Made by a program: the position numbers and the translations under genes. A stretch of 64,000 nucleotides of DNA. Origin: Streptomyces spirodelae (GTDB lineage: Bacteria > Actinomycetota > Actinomycetes > Streptomycetales > Streptomycetaceae). The stretch spans positions 41,843 to 105,842 of the forward strand of contig NZ_JAFFZN010000028.1 in assembly GCF_017676385.1 (NCBI RefSeq). Reading direction: 5' to 3'. Positions 53,141-62,377 of this stretch are shown one piece after another (the first letter of the stretch is position 1; each line of letters begins with the position of its first letter). The notes beneath the pieces are model-generated. The model saw only the letters and a program-made list of their open reading frames with translations. It had not been told where the DNA came from and did not search any database.

Positions 53141-53614
53141 TCAGCCGAACTGGCCGGGCTGGTAGTCGCCCGCAGGCATCTGGAGCATGACGTTCCCGCG
53201 GTTGAAGGCGTTGATGATGGTGATGACGCCCACCAGCGCGCCCAGCTGGTCCTCGTCGTAGTGCTTGGCCGCGTTCTCCCAGACCTCGTCGGGGACGCCT
53301 CCCGCCGCGTCGGCGATCCGGGTGGCCTCCTCCGTCAGCTCCAGCGCCGCGCGCTCCGCCTCGGTGAAGACCGTGGCCTCCCGCCAGGCAGCGACCAGGT
53401 TGAGGCGCTCGGCGGACTCTCCGGCGTGCACCGCGTCCTTGAAGTGCATGTCGGTGCAGAAACCGCAGCCGTTGATCTGGCTGGCGCGAAGCTTCACCAG
53501 CTCCTGTGTCGAGGCGGGCAGGGTCGACTCCTCGAGCACCTTGCCCGCAGCGATGACGTGCTTGAAGACCTTGCCCAGGACCGGGTTGGTGAACGGGTTC
53601 AGACGGGGTTCCAT
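53141..53614 (-). CDS. Carboxymuconolactone decarboxylase/AhpD-like protein
   Basis: 157 residues. AhpD core: LVKLRASQINGCGFCTDMHF with the redox CxxC pair (CGFC) and the downstream His. Likely an alkylhydroperoxidase-like enzyme. ECF41-type sigma factors are typically encoded beside exactly such CMD genes and control them, as here. Divergent from the two-component system, with a perfect palindrome between. Confidence 0.9.
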   Translation of the reverse strand: MEPRLNPFTNPVLGKVFKHVIAAGKVLEESTLPASTQELVKLRASQINGCGFCTDMHFKDAVHAGESAERLNLVAAWREATVFTEAERAALELTEEATRIADAAGGVPDEVWENAAKHYDEDQLGALVGVITIINAFNRGNVMLQMPAGDYQPGQFG

Positions 53615-53690
53615 GATGCGCTCCCTCGCGGTGTCCGACGCTTACACCCCTTCGACGGTCCCGGTGCCGCCCGTTGTGACATCCGCTCCC

Positions 53691-53706
53691 CGTGACGTAC
53701 GTCACG
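53691..53706. promoter_or_regulatory. Perfect 16-bp palindrome with Crp-type core
   Basis: CGTGACGTACGTCACG, i.e. GTGA-N6-TCAC with a fully symmetric centre, in the divergent CMD/sensor-kinase gap. A half-site GTGACGTA follows about 45 bp later. It fits a Crp/Fnr-family operator (established consensus TGTGA-N6-TCACA). Confidence 0.65.
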
Positions 53707-53835
53707 CCGCCGCCTGCGCGCCGCACGGCTGCTTTCGGTGACGTATCCGGACACACCGCTACCGCCCCGGCGGTAGTCGATTGTTGGTCCGCCGGCAGGA
53801 GTCGCCGACGGCGGCATCCGGCTAGGGTGCGGCGC

Positions 53836-54987
53836 ATGAGCACAGGACGGTCCGGATACCGAGCCGGCGTCAGAGACAGGCTTCGGGCCGGTGCCGGGGA
53901 CTGGGTGATCGCCGTCGGTGTGGCGGGAGCGCTGGTGTTCACCGGGCTGTCCGGGCGGCACTCCGACGCGGGTCCCCTTCCGCTGGGTTACGCGCTGTTG
54001 ACCGCGGGCGGCCTGGCGCTGGCCGCCCGCCGCCGGGCTCCGGTCCCGGTCCTGGCCGTCACCGGGCTGTGCGCGGTGGGCTATCAGGCGACCGGTTACG
54101 ACGTGCCTGCCGTCGCGTACCTGTTCGCTGTGTACACCGCCGTACGGGCGGGACACCGCACCCTCACCGTGGTGGCGAGCGTCGTGATGCTCGCCGTCAT
54201 GCCTGTCGCCGCCCTCGTTTCCGGGCTGCACGACACCGGGGAGGCGTTCGCGCAGGCCCGCGGCGCGCTGGAGGTGGCCTGGCTGATCGCGGCCGGCGCC
54301 GCGGGTGAGGCGCTCCGGCAGGCGGAGCGGCGTGCCGACGAGGCCGAGCGCACCCGGGAGGAGACCGCGCGGCGCCGCGCCGACGAGGAACGGCTGCACA
54401 TCGCGCGGGAGCTGCACGACTCCCTCACCCACCAGATCTCGATCGTCAAGGTGCAGGCGGAGGTGGCCGTCCATGTGGCCCGCAGGCGTGGCGAACAGGT
54501 GCCGGAGGCACTGTTGGCGATTCAGGAGGCCGGGCGTGAGGCGACGAGGGAGCTGCGTGCGACTCTCGAGGCGCTGCGCGACGACGACACGGCTCCGCCG
54601 CGTGGCCTCGACCACGTTCCGGAGTTGGTGGAACGGGCCCGCAGTATCGGGCTGGACGCGACCTTGACCGTCGAAGGGCAGCCGGTCGACGTTCCGGTCG
54701 CAGTGGAGCGGACGGTCTACCGGATCGTCCAGGAGTCGCTCACCAACATCGCCCGGCATGCCGCCGCCGACAACGCCGCGGTCCGAATCGACTGCCGTCC
54801 TGACGCGCTGCGGATACGTATCGACGACGACGGCAAGGCCACACCCGACGCCGCTCCGGTGCCCGGAGTCGGGCTGCTCGGGATGCGGGAACGCGTCACG
54901 GCGCTGGGTGGCAGGCTGCGGGCCGAGCCGCGCGGCGATGGAGGTTTTACCGTACAGGCCGAACTCCCCGTGGAGCAGACATCATGA
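53836..54987 (+). CDS. Sensor histidine kinase (HisKA_3/NarL type)
   Basis: 383 residues. Four to five N-terminal TM helices (about 20-165) without a large extracellular domain, then a coiled linker rich in Arg/Glu. The phospho-acceptor is His194 in ARELHDSLTHQISIVKVQAE, followed by the HATPase domain (ESLTNIARHAA, GVGLLGMRERV). It phosphorylates the response regulator encoded next (ATGA overlap). Confidence 0.93.
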   Translation: MSTGRSGYRAGVRDRLRAGAGDWVIAVGVAGALVFTGLSGRHSDAGPLPLGYALLTAGGLALAARRRAPVPVLAVTGLCAVGYQATGYDVPAVAYLFAVYTAVRAGHRTLTVVASVVMLAVMPVAALVSGLHDTGEAFAQARGALEVAWLIAAGAAGEALRQAERRADEAERTREETARRRADEERLHIARELHDSLTHQISIVKVQAEVAVHVARRRGEQVPEALLAIQEAGREATRELRATLEALRDDDTAPPRGLDHVPELVERARSIGLDATLTVEGQPVDVPVAVERTVYRIVQESLTNIARHAAADNAAVRIDCRPDALRIRIDDDGKATPDAAPVPGVGLLGMRERVTALGGRLRAEPRGDGGFTVQAELPVEQTS

Positions 54988-55646
54988 TCCGGGTCCTGTT
55001 GGTCGACGATCAGCGGCTGCTGCGCAGCGGCTTCCGCGCGCTGCTCGACATGGAGGACGACATCGAGGTGGTGGCCGAGGCCGGCGACGGTGCCGAGGGG
55101 CTGGCGCTGGCCAGGAGGCATCTGCCGGATGTCGCGCTGGTCGACATCCGGATGCCGGTCGTCGACGGTATCGAGGTGACCCGGCGCATCGCCAAGGACC
55201 CGGCGCTGGCCGGGGTGCATGTCGTCATTCTGACCAACTACGGCTTCGACGAGTATGTCTTCGACGCCCTGCGTGCCGGTGCCGCTGGTTTCCTCGTGAA
55301 GGACATCGTTCCCGAGGACTTCCTGCACGCGGTACGCGTCGCCGCGCGTGGGGACGCCCTGCTCGCACCGTCGATCACCCGAAAGCTGATCAGCCGCTAT
55401 GTCGCCCAGCCGCTCCGCGCGGACGCGGCCAAGGGCCTGGAGGAGCTGACCAACCGGGAGCGCGAGTCCGTGGTCCTGGTCGCGCAGGGCCTGTCCAACG
55501 ATGAGATCGCCGACCGCATGGTGATCAGTCCGCTGACCGCGAAGACCCATGTCAACCGGGCCATGACCAAGCTCAACGCCCGCGACCGCGCCCAACTCGT
55601 CGTCCTTGCCTACGAGTCGGGCCTGGTGGAACCGCCGGCCCGCTGA
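54984..55646 (+). CDS. NarL/LuxR response regulator
   Basis: 220 residues. Receiver domain with VLLVDDQRLLRSGFRALL, acceptor Asp54 in ALVDIRMPV, TNYGFDEYVF and LVKD. C-terminal LuxR HTH: LTNRERESVVLVAQGLSNDE and LTAKTHVNRAMTKLNARDR. Overlaps the kinase gene by 4 bp. Its targets are not visible; the downstream secreted protease is a candidate. Confidence 0.94.
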   Translation: MIRVLLVDDQRLLRSGFRALLDMEDDIEVVAEAGDGAEGLALARRHLPDVALVDIRMPVVDGIEVTRRIAKDPALAGVHVVILTNYGFDEYVFDALRAGAAGFLVKDIVPEDFLHAVRVAARGDALLAPSITRKLISRYVAQPLRADAAKGLEELTNRERESVVLVAQGLSNDEIADRMVISPLTAKTHVNRAMTKLNARDRAQLVVLAYESGLVEPPAR

Positions 55647-55893
55647 CCGTCCCGGGGCGGCCACCCGCTGCCTTGCCGTCTCTTCCCGCGCAGGAAAGGG
55701 AATGGTGGCGCCAACCGAGACCGCGGCCTGAGGCAGGGGCGGGCCATCGACCATCGGGAGCGAATTCGGGCTCTCCCCCATCATCACGTGTTATGGGGAA
55801 AATGCTATTACCCGAATCTGCTGGATTCCGGAAACCTGGTACTTCCCTGGACGCCACGCGCGCTGTGTCGCGCGTCTTCGGAAACGAGGAATC

Positions 55894-56685
55894 TTGCGAA
55901 TCACCAGGTTACTCCCCACACTCATAGCCGCCTTGCTGGCGGCTCTCACGCTGAGCACCACCGCGGCGGCCGAGAGCCGCTCCTCGCAAGCGGGTTCGGG
56001 TTCCGGCACCGGTGCCGGTCCCGGCAGCACGTCCGTCGCCGTCACAGCCGTCCAGCACGCCCCGGACGGTGAGCAGCGGCCCATCATCGGCGGGGGTTAC
56101 GCGCAGAGCGGCCCCTGGGCGGCCCGGCTGTTCTCCGGGGGGAGACAGACGTGCAGCTCGACCATCATCGCCCCCACCTGGATTCTCACCGCAAAGCACT
56201 GTGTGAGCGGCGGGCAGCTCTCCTTCCGGATCGGCAGCCTCGACCAGACGAGCGGTGGCACCACCGCCTACGGAACGCAGGTGTACACCCACCCGTCGGC
56301 GGATCTGGCCCTGGTGCGTCTCGACCGGTCCGTCTCGACGACCTACTCCTCCCTCGGCCGGCCGGGTTCGGTCTCGGTCGGCCAGACCGTGCAGGTGTAC
56401 GGCTGGGGCGCGACATCCCGCTGCGGTCAGGAGATCAACTGCCAGTCGCGCTACCTGAAGTACGCGAACGTCACCGTGACCGGTGGCTGCCGGGACGCCT
56501 ACAACGGCTCGGCGATCTGCGCACGGCGCGGTGACGGCATCACCGCCGGAGGCGACTCGGGCGGCCCCATGATGGCGAACGGCGTCCAGGTCGGCGTGGC
56601 GTCGACCAGCGACCGGCAGACCACCACGGCGTACACGAATGTCACCCAGTACCGCTCCTGGATCCAGTCGGTCGCGGGCGTATGA
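55894..56685 (+). CDS. Secreted trypsin-like serine protease
   Basis: 263 residues with TTG start after GAGGAA. Signal peptide (about 1-27), propeptide with Gly/Ser stretch, mature start probably IIGGGYAQSGPW. Catalytic triad: His102 in LTAKHCVSGG, Asp137 in DLALVRLD, Ser222 in GGDSGGPMM. Six Cys pair as in S1A enzymes. It matches Streptomyces trypsin-like proteases. The start codon is unusual, but no other fits. Confidence 0.9.
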   Translation: MRITRLLPTLIAALLAALTLSTTAAAESRSSQAGSGSGTGAGPGSTSVAVTAVQHAPDGEQRPIIGGGYAQSGPWAARLFSGGRQTCSSTIIAPTWILTAKHCVSGGQLSFRIGSLDQTSGGTTAYGTQVYTHPSADLALVRLDRSVSTTYSSLGRPGSVSVGQTVQVYGWGATSRCGQEINCQSRYLKYANVTVTGGCRDAYNGSAICARRGDGITAGGDSGGPMMANGVQVGVASTSDRQTTTAYTNVTQYRSWIQSVAGV

Positions 56686-56924
56686 ACCGCACGGGACCGC
56701 TCCCGGCCCCGGCCAGGACCGGACACCACCAGACGGCCGGACACCGCCGGACGGCACCGAGCGGCACCCGACCGGACGGGAAACCGCGGGGCCGGTCCCA
56801 TTACCACTGCCCCCACCTGTAACTCCCGTCTCCAGTCGGTGGGTTGCGGGGCAGGCGGGGCGAATGATTCCCGCTCAAAGACCTGCACAGACAGGTGACT
56901 GCCGCATACCGTGAGAGGCAGCCG

Positions 56925-56962
56925 CACCGGCATCGGTTCGCCCGTGTGAACCGATGCCGGTG
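56925..56962. terminator. Bidirectional terminator between protease and membrane-protein genes
   Basis: Perfect 15-bp stem (56925-56939 with 56948-56962), 8-nt loop, in the convergent gap; the longest simple hairpin in the window. Confidence 0.8.
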
Positions 56963-56987
56963 TGCCTGTTTACCCGGCCGTTGCCGG

Positions 56988-57629
56988 TCAGCGGCTGGTA
57001 CGGCGGCCGGTGCGGCGGCTGCGACGGACACGGGTGGAGGAGGTGGGCCGGGTGCCGGTCGGTGCGAAAATGTCGAGAACTCCCTGATCCGCTTCGAGAA
57101 CCACCCGCAGCAAGGCGGCGCCGCGTTCGGGATCGTCACTGCCGAGCAGCGCCTCGAACTGCCGGAGAGTGCCCCGCAGCGCGGTGGCGGCCTCCGCGTA
57201 GGCGGCGGCGACCCGGACGACCACCGCTGCCGCCACCAGCGCCTGGCCGCACAACAGGCCCGCCGCACCCCAGTATCCGGCCAGGACGGTGGTGAGAACG
57301 GTGCACATGGCGGCAGTCCTCCTGGACAGACAGGGAGCTGAGAGCCGGGTCGGCCCTCCCGCCCTGACGTGGTCCTCCAGCGTCCGGAGGTGGTTGGCGA
57401 GCAGGCGGCGGCACAGCGCCATGTCACGTGCCACGCCGCCACCAGCGCGTACGCCCCTCAGAAACCGGAGCGGAAGGGCACGCGCCTGGCGGCGGAACAG
57501 CATTCTCTGCGCGGTCTGCCACAGCAGCGCCGGCAGAACCACGGTGAGGGCCGCAGCCGCCACAGCTGCTGGACCGCACCGGGCCAGCAGCTCCAACAGA
57601 GTGGTGGGAGAGAGCGAGAAGGGTGCCAC
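56988..57629 (-). CDS. Membrane protein of unknown function
   Basis: 213 residues. Hydrophobic helices at about 22-40, 105-125 and 128-145, an Arg-rich cytoplasmic section (RRQARALPLRFLRGVRAGGG) and helices ALCRRLLANHLRTLEDHV and GTLRQFEALLGSDDPERGAA. No family recognised. Divergent from the sigma-fusion gene (165 bp), so possibly linked in regulation. Confidence 0.65.
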   Translation of the reverse strand: MAPFSLSPTTLLELLARCGPAAVAAAALTVVLPALLWQTAQRMLFRRQARALPLRFLRGVRAGGGVARDMALCRRLLANHLRTLEDHVRAGGPTRLSAPCLSRRTAAMCTVLTTVLAGYWGAAGLLCGQALVAAAVVVRVAAAYAEAATALRGTLRQFEALLGSDDPERGAALLRVVLEADQGVLDIFAPTGTRPTSSTRVRRSRRTGRRTSR

Positions 57630-57794
57630 GGGAGCCTCCTGGACGGCCGGGATCGGCTTACGGAGGCCCGGCGCACGAAGGCCGGGGTTTTCCCGGAGTC
57701 GGGCGGAAATTCGTCGAAGATTTTTCGGCGGCCGCCCACCAGTTCGGAACCCGGGGCTGTCCGACGACCGCCCGGAGGCTCGGGGGGCCGGTGG

Positions 57795-59600
57795 GTGACG
57801 GACCGTGACCTTTCCTCACGGCCGCAGGCCGACGACGCGGAACTGCTGGCGCGCGTACGCCGGCCCAGCACCCCGGCGGACCGGACCGACGCCTTGGAGG
57901 CGATCGCCGACCGGCACTATCAGGACGTGCTGCTGTATCTGACGCGGCGGGTGCGGGACGCCGATGTGGCGATGGAGCTGACCCAGCAGACGTTCGCGGA
58001 CGCCATCGCCGTACTGCTGTCCGAAGACGCGGAGGCGCAGCCGCGTGCCGACCGCCTCGGGGCCTGGCTCACCGGGGTCGCCGGAAATCGACTGCGCCGG
58101 CACTTCACGAACCGCAGCCGACTGGCCGAGCGGAGCAGGTCACTGGGCCAGGACGAGTCCCTGGACGACCATCCGCTCGACGACCCCGACCGGCCGCGTC
58201 CGGCAGACGATCCGGTCCGCCTCTTCCAGGCCCGCCGCGTCATCGCGGAGGTGGCGGCCACCCTGGCTCCTCAGGACCGCTCCTTGTACCAGTGGTACTT
58301 CCAGGAGCAACTCACACCCGCTGAGATCGTCACGCGGATGGCGCCGGTGTCCGGTGCCCGGACAGATGCGGCCGGGAGTCCGACCGACGGCGGCACGGGA
58401 GCCACGGAAGCGGCCCCGACCGCGGCCGAGGGCCCGCTGCGGCGCCGCGTACCGAGCCCGAAGACGATCAACAACCGCGCCACCGCGCTCAAGACAGTCC
58501 TCGCCGAGGGTTTCCACGCCTATCTGCTCGTTCAGAACGACCGTACGCTGTGTGCCCTGCTCGACGGCATCGTCGCGGCACATCCCCCCGGCTTCAGCGC
58601 GCCGCTGCGCGACCACGTCGTCAAGCACACGTACAACTGCGCTCAATGCGGGCGATGCGCCTGCTGCCAGGGATGCGGGGTCAGGAAGCCGGAGCGGATC
58701 ACCAGCGGCTGCACGGCCTCCGCCGACTGCCGCGCCTGCGAGATCTGCCGACGGGAGAGCACCGCGCTGAAGGCCGGGTGGGCGCCCGCACTCGTACTCG
58801 CCCTCTACCTCAGGCCCGTCCGTGACGCCATCAGCGACGTCATCGAAGGTACGGCACCGGTGGGGCACGACGCCGGGCACCGGGACGGGCCGCCGGACCG
58901 ACTGCGGCCCAGAGGGCGTCGCGGCCGCATCCTCGCGGGAGCCGCTGCGGCGGTCCTCGTCGGGGCGGCCGGGGGCGCGGTCGGCCACCTGCTCGCCGGG
59001 CCTGCGGACGATCGGGGCCCGGCCTCCGGCGGCGGCACCCGGACGGTCACGGTCGTGCCGGTCGGAGCCCAGGGTGCTCCCCGCCCCGGCTACACCGTGG
59101 AGTCGGAGCCGGGGACTTCTGTCCAAAGCTGCTCAGCCTCCGCCTTCGCCGTCGACCGCGACATCGTCTCCTGCTCGCCGAACGTCCTGAGCGCACAGGC
59201 GTGCTGGATCGAGACGGACCGCACCAAGGTGCTCTGCGGCTCCCCGAAGGGCAAGCGGCTGCGCGAGTACCGTTCGGACGCCGCCCTCCCACGGACTGCG
59301 CCCAAGCCACGCGACCAGGTCGTTCCCTGGGCCGTCGAACTGACCGACGGCAGACTGTGCACCCCTCGGTGGGGAGGGCCTGCGGCAACACTCCCCGACG
59401 GCCTCACCGGCCGGTACGGCTGCCCGGCCTCCGACGGATCACCCGCCGAGCTACTCGTCGAGGGCGGGGACGCACCCCTGCTGGACAAGACCGCACCGCG
59501 ATGGAAGGTCCGCGTCGTTGAACGCGCGGACGACAGCGCCGGTTTCTCCCGGCCGCGACTGCGTCAGGTGGCTGCCGTCTACTTCGCCGGCCGGCCCTGA
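57795..59600 (+). CDS. ECF-like sigma factor fused to Cys-rich, TM and extracellular domain
   Basis: 601 residues from GTG 57795. Sigma region 2 (about 15-105: YQDVLLYLTRRVRDADVAME, LTGVAGNRLRRHF) and a region-4-like part (130-250, with an Ala/Thr insertion) are followed by a cluster of about ten Cys (281-322: NCAQCGRCACCQGCG, CTASADCRACEICRRE), a TM helix (about 379-402) and an extracellular domain (410-601) with four Cys and RLCTPRWGGPA. Sigma factors with C-terminal membrane fusions are known in actinobacterial ECF groups (ECF52/53-like). The Cys cluster may bind zinc or an Fe-S cluster. The layout suggests a surface sensor that holds or releases its own sigma factor. Confidence 0.78.
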   Translation: MTDRDLSSRPQADDAELLARVRRPSTPADRTDALEAIADRHYQDVLLYLTRRVRDADVAMELTQQTFADAIAVLLSEDAEAQPRADRLGAWLTGVAGNRLRRHFTNRSRLAERSRSLGQDESLDDHPLDDPDRPRPADDPVRLFQARRVIAEVAATLAPQDRSLYQWYFQEQLTPAEIVTRMAPVSGARTDAAGSPTDGGTGATEAAPTAAEGPLRRRVPSPKTINNRATALKTVLAEGFHAYLLVQNDRTLCALLDGIVAAHPPGFSAPLRDHVVKHTYNCAQCGRCACCQGCGVRKPERITSGCTASADCRACEICRRESTALKAGWAPALVLALYLRPVRDAISDVIEGTAPVGHDAGHRDGPPDRLRPRGRRGRILAGAAAAVLVGAAGGAVGHLLAGPADDRGPASGGGTRTVTVVPVGAQGAPRPGYTVESEPGTSVQSCSASAFAVDRDIVSCSPNVLSAQACWIETDRTKVLCGSPKGKRLREYRSDAALPRTAPKPRDQVVPWAVELTDGRLCTPRWGGPAATLPDGLTGRYGCPASDGSPAELLVEGGDAPLLDKTAPRWKVRVVERADDSAGFSRPRLRQVAAVYFAGRP

Positions 59601-59753
59601 GGCCGGCCAGTGGACGACAGCGGGCGCGTCACGGTCACCGTCGGCCCACCGCTGCAGCAGCCGGACGGTACCTGACGTCGGATCACCTCCCGGCCTCCGA
59701 TCACCGTCCGGAATCCGGCTGACGGTTGCCTCCGGCGAACACCGCACTACAGG

Positions 59754-61211
59754 ATGATCGCTGTGCCAACCAACGCCTCCACAAACCCCCTTGGTGAAGC
59801 CTGGCCGCGCGTCCGTACGCCATGGCCCGCACGCACCGCCCCGCTCTACGGCCAGGACTTCGCCAGCGACCCGATCTCCTACTACGAAAGCCTCCGCAAG
59901 ACCTTCGGGCCCGTGGCCCCTGTGGCGCTGGAGGAGACCGGAGCCTTCCGCGGATACCTCGTCCTGGACCACGCCTACCAGTTGGAGATCCTCCAGAACC
60001 GCGGGCAGGTGTGGACACGGGACTCCCGCTGGTACCGCGACTTCGCCGAAGGCGCCCTCCCCCCACACCCGTTGATCCCCCAATTGGCCTACCGGCGCAG
60101 CCGCCTCTACGCCGAAGGCATGGAGCACACACGCCTCTCCCACCCCGGCAACAAGGCGCTCGCCGAGCTCAACCTGCTCCGCACCCGCGACCTGATCGAG
60201 GACCTCGCCGAGCAACTCATCGCCTCCTTCTCCCCCGAGGGCGGACCCGCGGAGTGGAACCAGGTCGACATCCTGGACCAGTACGCGCTGCAGCTCCCGC
60301 TGCTGGTCATGATGCGGCTGATGGGCATGGACGAGGGCAGCGCGCTGGCCACCGGAAACGCCATCCACGAGATGCTCAGCGGCGGGCCGGGCGCACAGCG
60401 TGCCGCCGCGGAACTCGACTCCCGGATGCGGGCCCTGGTCGAGGAGAAGCAGCGCGCCCCGGGACCCGATCTCGTCTCCTGGATGCACCACTTCAACCGG
60501 CACTCGCAGTCGGAGCTGGACACTCACGAGCTGAGCGAGGACGTGTGGCTGCAGATCGTCGCCGGGCGCGGGGGCAGCACGACGTGGATCTGCAACACGG
60601 TGCTGGAGTTGCTGAGCAACCCGGAGCTGAACGCCGACGTCGTCGCCGGGCGCTGCCAGATGGAGGAGGCGATGAACCGCGTCATGTGGGTCAACGCCCC
60701 CATCCAGAACCTGATAGGCCGGTGGGCCACCCAGGACACGATGCTGGGCGGGTACCCCGTCAACCGCGGTGACATGGCGATCATCTGTCTCGGTGCGACC
60801 GGTGCTGACCCGACGATGCTGTCCGGGAGCTTCGACGTCTCCCGTACCAACAGGTCGCATCTGGCCTGGGGCGCCGGCGCGCACGGATGCCCCGCGCCCG
60901 ACCTCGGCACCCTCATCGTCCGCACCGGACTGGAGGTCCTGTGGAACAGGCTGCCGGGCCTCCGGCTGGCTGTTCCCAAGGAGAGGCTGACCTGGGATCT
61001 GCCCTACATGGCCCGGACCCCCACCGCGCTTCCGGTGACCTTCCCCTTCCCTCCCATGCCTTTGACGAATGGACATCAGTGGACAGCACAGCAGAGTTTT
61101 ATCTCGAACCCGCCCCGGCCGATCTCCACGGAACCGAAGGCAAAGCCCTCCGAGCCGCAGGGCCGGTTGCCACTGTGGCGCTCCCTGGTGGCGTGGTGGC
61201 CAAAGCGGTAA
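59754..61211 (+). CDS. CYP157-like cytochrome P450 without canonical ExxR
   Basis: 485 residues. Heme loop WGAGAHGCPAPD, axial Cys379. The I-helix AGRGGSTTW lacks the usual acidic residue, and the K-helix reads NRVMWVNAPI where most P450s have E-x-x-R; both traits are known from the Streptomyces CYP157 family. N-terminus SDPISYYESLRKTFGPVAPV is also CYP157-like. CYP157 and CYP154 genes are often adjacent; here the next P450 overlaps this gene by 133 bp. Substrate unknown; electron partners are not in the window. Confidence 0.85.
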   Translation: MIAVPTNASTNPLGEAWPRVRTPWPARTAPLYGQDFASDPISYYESLRKTFGPVAPVALEETGAFRGYLVLDHAYQLEILQNRGQVWTRDSRWYRDFAEGALPPHPLIPQLAYRRSRLYAEGMEHTRLSHPGNKALAELNLLRTRDLIEDLAEQLIASFSPEGGPAEWNQVDILDQYALQLPLLVMMRLMGMDEGSALATGNAIHEMLSGGPGAQRAAAELDSRMRALVEEKQRAPGPDLVSWMHHFNRHSQSELDTHELSEDVWLQIVAGRGGSTTWICNTVLELLSNPELNADVVAGRCQMEEAMNRVMWVNAPIQNLIGRWATQDTMLGGYPVNRGDMAIICLGATGADPTMLSGSFDVSRTNRSHLAWGAGAHGCPAPDLGTLIVRTGLEVLWNRLPGLRLAVPKERLTWDLPYMARTPTALPVTFPFPPMPLTNGHQWTAQQSFISNPPRPISTEPKAKPSEPQGRLPLWRSLVAWWPKR

Positions 61212-62317
61212 CCACCAGGGATGGGGGAGCCCTGGTGATGGGCGATCCCCGCTTCTCGAAGGACATCCGGCACTGGGGCGCACACACGCGCGGGGAGATA
61301 CCCGCCGACTGGCCGCTGCTGTTCATCATCGAGGGCAAGGGCCTGCTCACGACGGACGGTGAGACCCACCGGCGACTGCGGCTCCCCATCCAACGCGCCC
61401 TCTCGCCCCGCCGGGTGCAGGCGCTGCGTCCCCGTATCGAGGCCATCGCCGACCGGCTGCTGGCAGACCTCGCCTCCGTACCGGCCGGGGAGGAGACGGA
61501 CCTGCACAACAGGTTCGCGCTGCCGCTGCCACTGGAAGTCATCTGTTCTCTGCTCGGCGTTCCCGAGGACGGCACGCTGCGCAAGGAGTTGCGCGAACTG
61601 TCGGCCGCGGCGATGAATTCCGGGGCCGGTGTCGAAGAGGTGCAGAACACCGTCGCGCACCGCTTCCCGGAGACGCTGATGTCGCTGATCGAGCAGAAGC
61701 GTGCCCGCGGCGACCAGGACGATCTGACGATGGAACTGGTCACAGCCATGGACGAGGGGGAACTGACCGAGGCGGAGGTGATCGGAAACCTCGTCGTCAC
61801 GGTCATCGGCGGCCACGAGACCACGGCCAATCTGATCTGCCACGCCGTCAGGGGGCTGCTGACCTACCCCCGGACGCTGGAGACCGCCAGGGCCCGGCTG
61901 GCCGCGGGCGAGGACCCGTGGCCCGACATCGTGGAAGAGGCACTGCGCTGGGAGTCCCCCAGCCGCAACATCATGTTCCGCTACGCCACCGAGGACGTGG
62001 ACGTGGAGGGCGAGGTGATCCGGAAGGGCGAGGCGGTGCTGGTGCCGCTGTCGGCCATCCAGCGCTGCCCGCACGCCTTCCCCGACCCCGATCCGGAGAT
62101 CTTCGCACCGGACCGTCCGAACGCCTCCCGCCACATCGCCTTCGGCGTCGGACCGCACCGCTGCCCGGGCGCTTCGCTGGCCAGGCTGGAGGCCGAGATC
62201 GCCCTGCATCGGCTGTTCGAGACGTTCCCGGAGCCGGCGCTCTCCCCGGAACCGGCGCCCAGGGTTCCCTCGCTGGGCATCAACGGCTACCGCGAACTGC
62301 CGGTCGTCCTGCGCTGA
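61079..62317 (+). CDS. Cytochrome P450 (CYP154-like partner)
   Basis: 412 residues from GTG 61079, which lies inside the first P450 gene; a frame extension further upstream is less likely. All canonical motifs are present: I-helix VIGGHETTANL, K-helix EEALRWESPS (ExxR), heme loop FGVGPHRCPG with Cys362. The long overlap implies translational coupling with the CYP157-like gene, so both probably act on one substrate or one regulates the other. No ferredoxin gene is adjacent. Confidence 0.88.
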   Translation: MDSTAEFYLEPAPADLHGTEGKALRAAGPVATVALPGGVVAKAVTTRDGGALVMGDPRFSKDIRHWGAHTRGEIPADWPLLFIIEGKGLLTTDGETHRRLRLPIQRALSPRRVQALRPRIEAIADRLLADLASVPAGEETDLHNRFALPLPLEVICSLLGVPEDGTLRKELRELSAAAMNSGAGVEEVQNTVAHRFPETLMSLIEQKRARGDQDDLTMELVTAMDEGELTEAEVIGNLVVTVIGGHETTANLICHAVRGLLTYPRTLETARARLAAGEDPWPDIVEEALRWESPSRNIMFRYATEDVDVEGEVIRKGEAVLVPLSAIQRCPHAFPDPDPEIFAPDRPNASRHIAFGVGPHRCPGASLARLEAEIALHRLFETFPEPALSPEPAPRVPSLGINGYRELPVVLR

Positions 62318-62377
62318 CGGCGCGGTCGCGATCGGCCGGAGCGGGCCGTGCCGCTGTGCTGTGCCGCTGTGCCGTGG

